64,000 bases of DNA, from contig CP085830.1 of assembly GCA_020809705.1 (NCBI GenBank), positions 992,001-1,056,000 of the forward strand. The letters are read 5' to 3'. The notes under the pieces were generated by a model. The model worked only from the letters and a program-made list of their open reading frames with translations, had not been told where the DNA came from and did no database searches. The stretch is from Calonectria ilicicola (taxonomy: Eukaryota; Ascomycota; Sordariomycetes; Hypocreales; Nectriaceae). Below, piece by piece: positions 21,350 through 33,278 of this stretch (within the stretch, counting starts at the first letter, position 1; every line of letters starts with the position of its first letter). The translations under genes were made by a program, and so were the position numbers.

Positions 21350-23978
21350 GAGAATTGAGGAGAACAACAGAACCGTTTCCTTTCTACTCAAGAAAAGGAG
21401 AGATGTGATACAGAGGTAGTGGGTGTTGGGAGGGTAAATAAATGCAGTGTTGTGTCTCAAGGTTCTGCGCAAAATCAGAACATCTACGCGATGGAAAGTG
21501 CGAAGATGATGTTTCGAAAACAGAAAAGCAAACTAGGCCTTAGAATAGGGGCTGGGGCTGTGGGGCGTCAGATCCCTACGCGTTAGATATACTTTAGGGC
21601 AGCAGGTCAACAAACATGCCCTTAAATAACGTTGATAGCTGGGGGGTCATAGTGGCTCCTGTTGGCCTGTAGTGGTTGCCGGTCCGTGTCAAGGTGCAGG
21701 CGAACTAAGATTCAGGAGGTTGTGTCATCACACCCTCAATTCGAGCTTTGATGAGATGCCCATCGCTATTAAAGGATGAGCAGTATCCGAGATAATGGAA
21801 ACCCCTTACCTCTTGTTGACAAATCGCATTATAGAGCTAGGTCTTCGAACCCATACCCCACTAGAAACATCAACGCCCCCTCTACCATTCCCCTTCTACA
21901 GAGGGATTTGGTTGAAAGTCTTGCCAAAACCTACTATGAATGTGACCGGTGGGTCCTATTTCTGGTTCGCCAACGGTGCAGCCTGCGAAACTCTCGTTAT
22001 CGCCGTGAACGGTCTACACCTCTACATCAGTCTGACTCCTAAGAAATCTCCCCATTGTATACGGTGGTCCACCTAAGTAAAGACCCAATCCTATTCACAT
22101 TCTTCCGTTCAATCAACAATAAAGGTTATCGAGGTATGGCTTCCTTTTGATGGCGAGAGAGCTTAGCGGTGGTTTTGTGGCGCTTGGCAGCCCTGAGTTA
22201 AAACCAAAAATGGCCATGTATCCACTGGAAGAAAATGTCTCATAATCAGTGTCGACGCTATGTTCATCAATTTCCAGACACAGAGTGCGGTTGTCTCTTC
22301 CCCAATACAATGTAATAAAATAAAAATACCTCCATAAAATCCACTAAACTAGAATGAGGGTTTGTCTAATTCTCTTACGTATTTTAACCAGTGTTGGGTC
22401 CGTAATTGTACACTACACAACAACGTCGATGGCCCTAGTCCCTTGATTTGGCGAGAACTCAGAGGGTCTGGTTGTTTGGCCACCTGCACTACGCGCCAGG
22501 CGTACCGTAGAGGCCGTTATATGAAACCACACGGTAAAATATGCTCTAAATAAATCCAATCAATGTTTAATCTGGTTATATGCATCTAGACAGAAACCCC
22601 AGATCTCGAAATGGAGACGTAACGACCATTAATTGGGATATGTGAAGAACTCCAACACACGGCCAAAACAGGACACAAGCTACAGCCAAGTATGAATAGC
22701 GAGGGTTTACTACGATTTATTTATTTATGGGTTATATAAGCACCTAAAAAATATACGTGTGTGCGTAAGAGAGCTGCTTTATTTTCCGGAATGCCCTGGT
22801 TCTCAATAAAATAGGTAATTTGTAAATAAAAACCTCGATTAGTTTAGACACTAATTCTTCTTTGGTTGAACGATCCATTTCTTTTTTCTTTTTTTGCTAG
22901 TATATCAATATGTCAGGGCAGCGGCGTTCTCTAATTAAAAAAAAGTGAGGAAGCCAGAGAGAGAGACATTTTTTCAAGGGGCATTATCCCTTACCCCAGG
23001 GATCTGACCACCCATTTGTTTTCCTGATTTTGGGTATCAAATAAATGCGTATTAATATGCGCCACGGAAACTGACTGTGTTGCAACTAGTGTGCTCTTCA
23101 ATAACTAGTGCAACCCGACAATAGGAAGCAGATCAGCTCGCTACCAAGCATCAAGTTAGCTTCAATCATGAAGCCATCAGCCCAAAGTGATCAATGCGCG
23201 CCATGTGACAGATTGGTTGCCTGTGCACTATTCGTGATGGCCACTAATCTGACAAAGGCTAGCTGGGTTATCACGAACGTGGCTGCAAAACCTCGCTAGA
23301 CCGAATTGAGGAATTTTATCCTTTATTTTCTCCTTCAGCTCTAAGTTGCCACGCAGTACAAACGATGCATCTTGTAACCCCGCAATCGAGATTAGAGAAA
23401 GGTGGGGTGCAGATCTAGACTGAGATGAATGCGTCGAATGAAGGAAATTGCCATGTAAGATATAACCAAAAAGAATCCAGATTTTGCGAGGTGTCCGATG
23501 CCGTATGAGTATGAGACAAAAGCCAGAGAGCCCAAAATATGTGGCAAGCTAAACAGATACTTGGCCTGAGATAAATCAGCAAACATGCCCTGGGCCATAG
23601 ACAATACCAATCACCACAGCTTGAGTACAATGTCTGAGGGTGACAGTTTTCTACCTCCATGGGGGCCTTCACGTTACGTCATTCATCAACGAAACATAAT
23701 AACTGCTCGGTGTATCGGCCGGTTACATGCAACCGAGAGGATGGCGGTGGTCCAGTGCCGAGCTTACCATCCCACACGACGGACAAAGCTTAACGCTACC
23801 GATCTAGACGCAACGTGCTATATCATTCTTGTCTTCCCCTACCTTTCCTCTTTGTTGTTATTCTGGGCCAGCTAGTTCAGCTTTAGTTTGACATTCTCAG
23901 ACTCGAGGCAGTCAATCACCCCATCTTCTTCCCTTCTCCCTTTTAGACACAGTACAATACATCAATAGTGTTCCAAAC
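21350..23978. other. Long intergenic stretch
   Basis: No gene is supported over about 2.6 kb. Overlapping short frames at 21776-22076 and minus-strand hydrophobic frames at 23392-23672 show no recognisable motif and no splice partners. A possible degraded terminal repeat related to the 18214 element lies near 22740-22766. The last part is presumably the permease promoter. Confidence 0.5.
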
Positions 23979-26028
23979 ATGGCGTCGCCAAGACAGCCGC
24001 AGGAGGGTCATCTACGGCCTCGGCTCTCCAAACTAACCATGGTGGCGATGACCTTTGCAATTCTCAAGTAATCCTCCCTCATCTCCAACTCTCACCGCAA
24101 ACCCTCCTCGCCCCTTTCGCATATTTCTCGAGTAGTTTTCACATTTCTTTCTTGATGAGTAATTTATTATTCCAAACGCATCGCTAATGTGGCACCCAGC
24201 ACCTGGATCTGTCTTGGTGGTTCCCTCGCTATTGTAATGCCCTCTGGTGGCCCTGCAGCATTTGTGTGGGGCTTTCTATTCTGTGTTATTTGTAACTTTG
24301 CCATCACCATCAGCCTAGGTGAATTTGCGGCAATTTGGCCTACGGCGGGTGGTCAATATCACTTTGTCTACGCACTAAGCCCCCAGCGGTGGAAAAAGAT
24401 CCTAGTGAGTCCAGTAAACCCCGTGGTATTATTATAAATCTTTTACTGACCTAAATAGAGCTTCTACGTTGGATGGATCAACATTGCCGGCTGGTTAACG
24501 CTTGTCACCACTGAAGGCTTCTTCGCCGGTGAGTGAACGTCCCAAGGCTAGATAACATGAGCTCATCTTGCTGTAGCACAGTTTGTCTCTGCAGCTGCGG
24601 TTCTTGCTTCCAGTGAGCGTTATGTTGTTGAGGCTTGGAAAACCTACCTCCTCTTTCTAGCGATTCTTGTATTCTCAAGCGGCCTCAACATTTGGGGCAA
24701 TCGAATCCTCGGGATATGGAACAATTTAGCCCGTGAGCTCCTATCCAGCTACTTTTCTTTTTAAACTTTCGCTGACCTTCTTAAAGTATATTGGTCCATT
24801 CTTGGTGTCGTCATTGTCAGCATCGTCCTCTTATCCATGTCTGCCAAAACAAGCCCGAGTTTCGTATTCACACACTTCCAAAACGAAACTGGATGGACCG
24901 ATGGCATAGCTTGGATCCTAGGCCTGCTCCAATCTGCGCTTTCCCTCATCGGTTTCGATGCCGTATTGCACATGACTGAGGAGATGCCAAACCCGTCACG
25001 CGATGCACCACTTGCAATGGTATATGCCGTTGGTGTTGGTGGAGTCACGTAAGCAGATCCTGCATCCCTAACGTGAATATGTCCTCTAATCAGATTATAG
25101 TGGCACACTGTTCGTTCTCGTTATCCTTTTCTGCCTCACTGACCTCGCTACTGTGGTTGCAACACCTACTGGCATGCCCATCGTCGAGCTCATCTTTCAA
25201 GCAACAGGAAGTCGTTCTGCTGCATGCATAATGAGTGTGATGCTAGCAGTCTGTTTTATAAATGGCACTAGCGGATCCATCACTAGTGCCAGTCGTTTGT
25301 TATACTCCATGGCCCGCGACAAGGGTACACCGTTCTACAAATACTTTGACCACATCAACCCAAGCCTAGAAGTACCAGTGAGAACCATTATACTAACATT
25401 TGTCTTTAATGTGTTATTCGGACTTCTTTACTTAGGGCCAACTGTTGCTTTCAATGCTTTTATTGCTTCATGCACCATCTTTTTGAACTCATCTTACGCT
25501 TTTCCCATCGTCGTGTTGCTCATTAGAGGGCGGGCAGCCCTAACTGAGTACCAATCATCAGAGACACCATGGCGACTGGGCAAAATTCGAGGAATCATTG
25601 CCAACTGGATCGCCGTCTTGTATGTAGCAGTAACATCAGTGGTCAGTTGGCTTAAGCCTTCCTTATATCACGATCATGGCTAATCCTCGCTGTAGTTTTT
25701 CTGTTTCCCACCTTCGCTTCCTGTTAGTGGGAACTTGATGAGTGAGTCATAACAATGTAATTCATTTATACAGTCACTGACTTGTCTTCATAGATTATGT
25801 TTCTGTCGTTATCGGCATCTTTACTGTGCTCTTGACCGGCTACTGGTTTTACGAAAATTCATTTGAGGGACCTGTAAGTTGGCTCACCTTAGGCTCATTA
25901 AAATTCCGGATAGCTGAAATCTTTTCCCATAATAGGACTTTGATATCATTGCAGGTCAGAGGCTTGAGACTGAGAAAGCGTTGGACACTGCTGCTCCAGA
26001 GAAGAAGCTGGAAAGCGGTGCCGATTGA
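23979..26028 (+). CDS. Amino-acid/GABA/choline-type permease (APC superfamily)
   Basis: Nine exons are placed: 23979-24067, 24200-24404, 24459-24528, 24577-24732, 24787-25048, 25101-25641, 25696-25741, 25794-25873 and 25936-26028, giving 513 residues. Introns are 48-132 bp, all GT-AG. The first join makes AILNTWICLGGSLAIVMPSG, the hallmark first membrane segment of fungal Hnm1/Uga4-type permeases. About twelve membrane segments follow, with GEFAAIWPTAGGQYHF, HMTEEMPNPSRDAP, SASRLLYSMARDKG and a C-terminal ESFEGP-like ENSFEGPDFD. It should import an amine or amino acid (GABA, choline or similar) across the plasma membrane by proton symport. The 46-nt exon 7 was found because it restores VFFCFPPSLPVSGNLMNYVS. 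Family certain; substrate not. Confidence 0.9.
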
Positions 26029-26397
26029 AGTGATATACGTCTCGATGCAAGAGCAATCATAGCTCCAGGTCCAAAAATAAAGAATAACGAGGAAAACAAT
26101 AGTATGCTCGCGGTTGTATGCAACGTAGACATGCAATAATCAGCACCGAATTTCGAGGCGTACCAATGGCAAGAAGTTTGGATTCGAAACGACCCCATGT
26201 TTTATTTAACAAATATGAATAATAATGTGATATGATATGTTGTTCTATTTTATGTCGTGAACCCCTTTGAAAATGCATGGCATCGCCTTCCCAAGTCTAA
26301 TTGTGCATACTCCGTTTATAAGCAACTCCACCCTGATGTTGTACATAAACCGTTACAAAAGAAATCAATTCAATAGATATCCAGTCATTTCTTTCAA
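26029..26397. other. Convergent intergenic region
   Basis: This is the space between the 3' ends of the permease (plus) and the RCF2-like gene (minus). It is AT-rich, presumably 3' untranslated regions and polyadenylation signals. No gene is seen. Confidence 0.5.
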
Positions 26398-27142
26398 TTA
26401 ACTCTCGTTAAGAATGGCCTTGGCGGCAAGTCGTCGCTCCTCAGCAGCTACCATGTCTATTTCAATTAAGTCAGCTTCTGGTTATTGTATTATGACTTGG
26501 GCGGAAAAACTTACCCATCCAAAGGTCCTGGCCTTCGTATTCTTCCTTGTGAATCTTCTTCTCAATGACGTGTTTTGGGTCGTTGGGGTCAATGTATCGG
26601 ACAGTCCGCCAGCGGCCTTCTCCCTTCTTGGCGTCGTTCATTTCGAAGGCCGCCGTGATGATGAGGACTGCGAGAGTCAAGCCCTGTGCGTAGACACGAG
26701 CTTGGACCACCTTGTTGGCGGTGTTCAATGGCTGGCGGCTCACGATGGCAAATGCGACACCCATTGAGGCGAGCCATGAGGCAAAAACGATGGAGTATCT
26801 GTTCTCTCGTCCATACTCCAGAAACCTTTCGTAGGTAGACTCATTCTCGCGGATGAGCTCGGCAGCGCGAGCGGCGTCATCTTTGTAGTTGCGCCTGGGA
26901 TCTTGAGCGATCTGGTGGGCGATGCTCCACCGCTCAGCGTTCACAATAGCGCCGAAGGTACCCGTTGACGTAACAAGAAAGGCCCTGAATGGGAGGGTAA
27001 GGCCCCTGAAAGCTGGATATCGTTTGGATGCCAGGTAGACACCACCGAGGCCGAGACCGAGACTAAGTGTACCACCGATGAGACCGCCTTTGACGACTTC
27101 GGCGTAGTGAGCGGCTTCTTCTTCTTTGGTGAGAATCTTCAT
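26398..27142 (-). CDS. RCF2: Mitochondrial HIG1-domain protein, RCF2-like
   Basis: Exons 27142-26515 and 26456-26398 are joined by a 58-bp intron (GTAAGT donor, AAATAG acceptor), giving 228 residues ending MVAAEERRLAAKAILNES. It starts MKILTKEEEAAHYAEVV, the usual start of fungal Rcf2 homologues. Two N-terminal hydrophobic segments (about 18-40 and 48-66) are followed by a charged middle and a HIG1 domain at about 115-170. The HIG1 part has two membrane helices and the QARVYAQG motif between them. Rcf2 sits in the inner mitochondrial membrane and associates with complex III-IV respiratory supercomplexes. The short second exon is easily missed, but it gives a charged tail that fits the family. 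Upstream lies a GC-rich promoter-like island. Confidence 0.88.
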
Positions 27143-29919
27143 GATTGCCGTTTTGGTTCGATGTCTTGCAGTGGGGCGAAAGACGGGAGGGCAGGGGAAA
27201 TAAGTAAGATTTGAAGAACGTGTGGGTTATTCGAGGTGGTGTCTATCAGATGTGGATGTCCCAATAGGATGGATGCTATTACAACCAGATAGTGGCAATA
27301 ACACCAGCGAAACACTTATATAAATAACAGACGCGGGATGACACGGAAAGGCACGAAAATTTTCACGTCATTGCATTGCATGATTTTCGCAGCCTGACAG
27401 CCAATTTCTCCTACGCCGCCGAGTCTTTGGTGTCGGAGTGCGGCGGTTATGCCGCAAACGCCGCAGCGTGCCCGCAATGATGCCGCAATGCCGCACCGCG
27501 CCCGCGCCGTCGCCGCCCAATTCGGCGAACCCGCACCGCAGTTACGTCATCAGAATGATCAGACGCGATTATGAATGGATTGCTGACCGACATGACGTGA
27601 ATCGAACAAATTAATTGTAAGAGGACGCATGAACTGGAACAAGAATGCTCCCGGATACTTTGGGCTCAGATATGAATAGATGATCCAAGCCGGCATAATG
27701 TGGTATTGATTGTGTGGGTGGTTGTGTCCACATAACGCGAGTCTGACCAGCAGTGGATTTCTGAACGGGCCACAACACCACACAATTATCCAAAGAGCAC
27801 ATACCAGTCCGCGACATTCATTCTGTACAATTCCACCTGTCTAGTCATGAAAGTATACCTTTCTGTTCATGCCCTAGGAGGAGGGAGTATTGACATTGCT
27901 TCAGGTTCGTCCACTCACTTAGCGTATACAAGCTTCCATCGCGATCATCCAACAACCAGACTGCAGCAGAATGGCATCAGCGACTCAAGGAATTTCCAGC
28001 AAAGGTCGAAAGATTGGCGACACTATCCCTTCTTAAATGTCTGAACTTACCTGACGGGGCTCATCGACTGCAGAGCCATATTAACCTCGTGGGGTCCAGC
28101 AGATCCTTAGACAGGCAAACATTGTTCAACACGCGAAGATGGCCCAGTCGGCCTCAGGCGAGAATAAAGGAGAGGCGCCGTTTAAATAATTGTTCCTACC
28201 TCAATACCCCTCTCCTATCTTAGACTAGGCTCATTGACAAAAGCAGCGCACGGTAACCATGTGCATCCTACATCGGATTTCACTGCCAGGCAACTCGGAG
28301 CTGAACAACACCCCGAGGATTTAGCCACCTTCACCACTGGCCTCGACGCCAACACCAGCGCCTGTGTGATATCATTGGGGCCCACGCAGGGCGTAGGGCG
28401 TAGACTTGGCTTGCATGAGTGGGAAAACTAGAGAACTAGTCTAATGCCGGGAGTGGAAAAGGATACGCGAACAGGGCCTACATCACAGGCGGCAGAGAAG
28501 AGCGACCCGCTCAAGCCAAAAGGGTCCGCAAAGGCAAAACGTAGCAGGGATCACATCCGCATTCCCTGAACAATAAGCCAACCGGAAGAAATTCGCTCTC
28601 GCTTAAAACTTCCGGATCGATGTTATTAAATGAAGTTGTTCCCCTTTTGCATCATCCGTTGCAGGAGCCGCTGCCGAGGTTCATCACTGGCCAATAGTGA
28701 CGTGAGGAAGAATCAAATGGAGCCATGATAAACTTTTACCCCAGGATAACTTGATACAAAGAACGGGGATCCTCCCATGAAGCGCCATGGTAGCTGCAAA
28801 CTGCGCACGCACTAGCATAAGAGTCAAATGCGATTACAGTTTAGGAAACTTTGCGGGGTGATATGTAAGATGTTACAAACATGTATTTGAATCGCAATTC
28901 CAATGCTTGACTATGTATCAAGATGTTAGAACGCGTCATCCCAATCGATAGACGCCAAGACAGCTGCTTTTCCTCAACCAGACCTTTCAAGCGCAGGGCA
29001 CCTTTAACAAACATCCAATTTACATGGGCTTCCTTCACTCGCTTAACAAAGCGATTACTACGTTGACAATAGCAATCCTTCAATCTAAAAGTTGCTGCAG
29101 GTGAGCCCATTCAATCAACTCTCAACGCCACCCACGCTCAACCTCGGCCATGACCTTGCCCTGCAGGAGCGGCTACTCTTCCCCCTTTTAGTTTTCCTGG
29201 GCCATTTATACACGTTTCTTAATTCATTGTCCTTGTGATAGCTTGGAAAACCTTGTCCAGAGTCTTAGCTATAGGTACCCACCCCCACACCCCGCGCCAT
29301 CAATTAGCAGACGGTCGGCAAGTAGGCCGAATTTGCCTGTTTACCCCAGGCCAACGACCATGGGAATAAGAACCTGTTTCCTTCTCTTAATACCCTCAGG
29401 TTCTGTTAAAAGCCGGGACTCCCCGAGGTTATTTCTCCGCTGTAGCCAGTGGTGATGCATTCACATGGCGCAGCGCCAAGGTCCCGCGAGTAATAACCCC
29501 AGTCACACTCGAGGTTGAGCACAGGGACCTTGTTCCTCGGCACAGGATTCAACAGCCAATATCAATTTGCTCGTTCATCGTATTTCCCCACACGTCCCCA
29601 AATTACCCCAGACTCCGGGATATGGGGGTACCGGGCCGTTCCTCTCCCCGCGCCGTAAGGCTTGGGTTGCGATTGGGCCATTCGCCACTGGATGAGACGC
29701 ACACGTAAGTGATGTTCTTGTAATGTTGTAAAGTACAAGTGGGGAATTTGTACTCTTGTCCGAGATTCCGCGGGCTCCTTTTCTCTCCATCGAGATCAGA
29801 GACCGTCGTATACATAAACGTCTTACATCCTCGGTCGTGAATGGAATGCTGGCTGCCAACAGACACCGCTCTGGTCCGCATTTCTCAATATCTCCAACCT
29901 TCTCCCTTGAACAAACATC
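27143..29919. other. Long divergent intergenic region
   Basis: About 2.8 kb separates the divergent RCF2-like and sugar-transporter genes. No gene is supported. Features are a GC-rich GCCGCA-repeat island (27441-27540) and many short unsupported frames. The 300 bp before 29920 presumably carry the transporter promoter. Confidence 0.5.
27441..27540. repeat. GC-rich island with GCCGCA repeats
   Basis: About 100 bp upstream of the RCF2-like gene contain at least four GCCGCA copies (two pairs) and further CCGCA/GCCGCC variants. They stand out in otherwise moderate-GC DNA. This may be promoter-associated, 300-400 bp before the start codon, or a degenerate tandem repeat. Confidence 0.6.
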
Positions 29920-31721
29920 ATGTCGGAAAAGCCAGACATGCCGGGAGAGCATCGCGGGAGCGATGAAAAGTCTTCGGATGCGAACGAGAAGTCGTCGCAT
30001 CATGAAGATGCCGAACAAGTCAACACCGCCTCAGTCGCGCTAGCGGCGGCCGTGTCCGAGGAGAAGCCCAACCCCTGGTCACGCAACATGACCAAACTGT
30101 ATTTTATCATGGGAGCTGGATACTTGGTCTCAACAATGAACGGTTATGGTATGACCCCACACACTACTCAATTGATGACCCTGGACGTCTAATCGCAATG
30201 TAGATGGCACCCTGATGGGTTCAGTTAACGCCATGATTCCGTATCAGGAATCCTTCGGACTCGATGGTGCAGGCTCATCTACTGGTATTGTCTTTATTAT
30301 CTATAACCTGGGTCAAATCGCGGCCTTCCCATTCTGTGGCCTGCTAGCCGACGGTCTAGGCCGCCGTTGGTGCATCTTCATTGGCTGTGCTTGGGTTGTT
30401 ATTGGAACTGCGATTCAAAGCACAGCTAATACCCTTGCACACTTCATTGGTGGTCGATTCGTTCTGGGCTTTGGCGCGGCGGTTGCATCCGGCGGAGCTC
30501 CAGCTTACACCGTGGAGCTTGCACACCCCGCTTATCGTGGCTTCATGGCTGGCATGTAAGTCAACTACTCCATTGCACTTGTGTGATTAAGTGTATTCAT
30601 TTCATACAGGTACAATAACCTTTGGTGGCTGGGCCAAATTATCGCTGGATGGGCTACTTATGGGTCGAACCTCCACTTTGATTCCTCATGGGCATGGCGA
30701 ATCCCTACCATTGTCCAGGCCGGAATGCCTGCAATTACCATGATAGTTGTCCTTTTCTTTCCAGAATCCCCGCGATGGCTTATCGCGAAAGGTCGAGAAG
30801 AAGAGGCTCTACAAATCTTAGCTAAATACCATGGTGAGGGCAATGTCAATAGCCCTATCGTCCAACTGCAATACCGCGAGATTATTGAGCAAAAGAACAT
30901 GCACAAGGATGACAACCCTTGGTGGGATTTTCGCGAGCTCTTCAACACCAGAGCTGCCCGGTACCGTTTGGCTATGGTGATGGGAATGGCTTTCTTCGGG
31001 CAGTGGTCAGGTAAAGTACCATATGTGCAAGACAATCCGCACGCTCAGGCTGCTAACAATCGCTACTCTAGGCAATAATGTGATCAGTTACTTCATGCCC
31101 GAAATGATCAAGTCTGTCGGTATCACTAGTACCAACACACAGCTTATGCTCAATGCAATTAACCCAATATTCTGCATGATTGCATCAGTCTACGGTGCTT
31201 CATTGCTAGATAGACTTGGTCGCAGGCCAATGATGCTCTGGGGGTTGCTGGGATGCATGGTATCCTACATCTTTCTCACTGCATTTACTGCCAACACGGA
31301 CAAGCACCCCAATTTATCATATGGTGTGATTGTTGCCATCTATGTTTTTGGTATCTTCTTTGCATGGAGCTTTACTCCTTTGCAATCCCTATATGTCGTT
31401 GAATGCCTCGAAAACCGCACTCGTGCAAAGGGATCAGGTATTAATTTCCTATTCCTCAATATTGCCATGATTGTCAACACATATGGAATCAGCGAAGGTA
31501 TCAGAGTCATTGGGTGGAAGCTCTATGTCATTTACATTTGCTGGATCTGCGTTGAACTAGTCGTCATTTATTTCTTCTTTGTGGAGACGGCTGGCAAGAC
31601 TCTAGAGGAACTAAGCGAGGTCTTTGAAGCTCCTAACCCTAGGAAAGAGAGCACGAAGAAACACAGAGTGGGAGTAGACGGAAACGGAAGAGTTGTTCAA
31701 GCGACCGAGGGAGAGGTCTAG
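29920..31721 (+). CDS. MFS sugar transporter (lactose permease/hexose type)
   Basis: Four exons are placed: 29920-30148, 30204-30555, 30610-31010 and 31072-31721, with introns of 55, 54 and 61 bp, giving 543 residues. A polar N-terminal tail of about 50 residues precedes twelve membrane segments. Sugar-porter signatures are clear: NGYDGTLMGS at the first splice, GLLADGLGRRWC, PESPRWLIAKGREEEAL, LLDRLGRRPMMLWG and a C-terminal VETAGKTLEEL. The family moves mono- or disaccharides across the plasma membrane with protons. The exact sugar is unknown, though the motif pattern resembles fungal lactose permease-like members. The gene runs tail-to-tail into the next gene, with only 38 bp between the stop codons. 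Confidence 0.93.
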
Positions 31722-31759
31722 CCATGTATTAAGCACTCTGGGATTATGATACAATAGCA

Positions 31760-32459
31760 TTACTTGCGAACATGGATAATCAAATTCTTTGTTTTTCCCA
31801 AAGACTTGTATGCATCGAGCGCGGCAGCAACTTCAGGCTTGCCATACGCGTCTCTAGCTTCCTAAGAGAAGTTAGTAATTTACCAAGTATCCATTATTCG
31901 TGTCACTTACGTCCAAGCTATCCCATCCGAGAAGTCCAAGGCCAACCTCGGGCCCACTGCCGATGCTCTTACCACCCCATGTCATCTTCCCAAGAGTGCT
32001 TGCCAAGTGCTCCCATGCTTTGCGGGCTTCCTGGGCCTTGGAGTTGTCGCTCAACACGATAGTCGAGTATTGGAGAAATGGCTTAGGGGTGGCCTCGGCA
32101 GGAAATCCAGGCACTTTAAACCTGCCAATCAGCGGTTCCTCTCCCCCGCGCTGCAGAAACTCAGCCTTCTGCTGCGTAGCCCAGGCAGAGGCTGACAAGG
32201 CCCCCATATCTTCAAGAGTATTAAATGCTGGACGATGTTAGGCACTGTTGCAGACAATTCTGGCATCGGACTCACCAAGACATTGCACAAACTTGAATGC
32301 GAGGGCTGGCGCTCCATCTTCAGCCACAACAGGCCCAGCAGTCAATCCAGCCACTCCGACTTGAGCCTTAACGGTTGCGCTTATGGTCGGCCATGCTGCC
32401 AAAAAGTCCTGCTTGCAGTCGTCAGGAATCTTGGGGACGACAAAAGTGAGGTAAGGCAT
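31760..32459 (-). CDS. Dimeric alpha/beta-barrel-like hypothetical protein
   Basis: Exons are 32459-32276, 32227-31911 and 31861-31760, with introns of 48 and 49 bp (GTGAGT and GTAAGT donors), giving 200 residues. The protein reads as two similar halves. Each begins with a beta-strand-like segment (YLTFVVPKI and FLQYSTIVLS), then a long helix, then a second strand and an A-L-A/DAY helix. This is the layout of two ferredoxin-like (ABM/EthD type) barrels in tandem. It has no signal peptide, so it is probably cytosolic. Such proteins can be small monooxygenases, decarboxylases or ligand binders, and no catalytic residue can be named here. It converges on the sugar transporter with a 38-bp gap, so their 3' untranslated regions very likely overlap. 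Gene structure is firm, function is not. Confidence 0.72.
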
Positions 32460-33193
32460 TTTTGATGTTTTGAAGCGAAACGTATTCGATGAGAAAACGG
32501 CTTAGATTAATTTCGAGTTCATGCAATCTAGGGAGAAGCCACTTTATACAAACAGTGTCTTCATTAGCCATTTATTCTATGTTTTTAATTAAGTATAGGT
32601 CCTCGGCCTCGAACACGAACCCGATACCGCGGAATAGAATGTTCGAGACCAATTATGCTGGACAAGTTGATAGGCTCAGAGCAGCTTTGCCACTGAATTT
32701 CTCACATCAGAAAGCTAAATCGGGACTATCGAATTGGTCAAGGTCGTGGCTGAGTCCCATTTTGGTAGAAGGTGGAACCTTCGCTTTCGGGCTCGGTTTC
32801 TCTTGTGCTAAATTAAGCAATAGAAAAAAGGATGACTAAAATAACATCATCAGACATCCTAAATCAATTGGCTGATTTAACAAGATAAAATTGCAAGCCG
32901 TGTCCTCTTTTAAAGCTCAAACATGGTGAATAATATCATGGTCTAGGGTAGCTTGTCTGACGCGAGAAATCTCGTTGACAAGGCTCAAGTCGGCCCCAGT
33001 CAGGACGCGTTTTTTCGCGTTGAAAGAACTATCTACGACCAAAAGTTTGTTTCCAAAAATACCCAAACTTTCTTTTGCATGGTAGCCCTACATCGGATGC
33101 GAAAACCCGGGAATTCAACTGCTCAGTCAGTGACACCAATTTAATACCGTCCACGGAGCCGTGGCCCCCAACAAGAAACAACCACATGATTGA
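32460..33193. other. Intergenic region
   Basis: No protein-coding gene is supported. The 116-codon plus-strand frame at 32489-32839 has no motif. This is the promoter side of the barrel-like gene and the 5' flank of the tRNA gene. Confidence 0.5.
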
Positions 33194-33278
33194 GCCCGGT
33201 TAGCTCAATCGGTAGAGCGTGAGACTCTTACGAGTACACGAAATCTCAAGGTTGCGGGTTCGACCCCCGCATCGGGCT
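33194..33278 (+). tRNA. tRNA-Lys (anticodon CUU) with short intron
   Basis: The gene folds as a tRNA. The acceptor stem GCCCGGT pairs with ATCGGGC (one G-T pair). The A-box region is TAGCTCAATCGGTAGAGC and the T-arm is GCGGGTTCGACCCCCGC (B-box GGTTCGACCCC). The anticodon loop reads CTCTTA, giving anticodon CTT. It is then interrupted by about 12 extra bases before the 3' half of the anticodon stem (TCTCA), at the canonical nuclear tRNA intron position after base 37. The CUU anticodon decodes AAG, the Lys codon preferred in highly expressed fungal genes. The CCA end is not encoded, as expected. Confidence 0.95.

Noticed and set aside
29575..30018. 147-codon minus-strand frame overlapping the start of the sugar transporter
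   Set aside because: It is antisense to the transporter's first exon and leader, and has no family resemblance.
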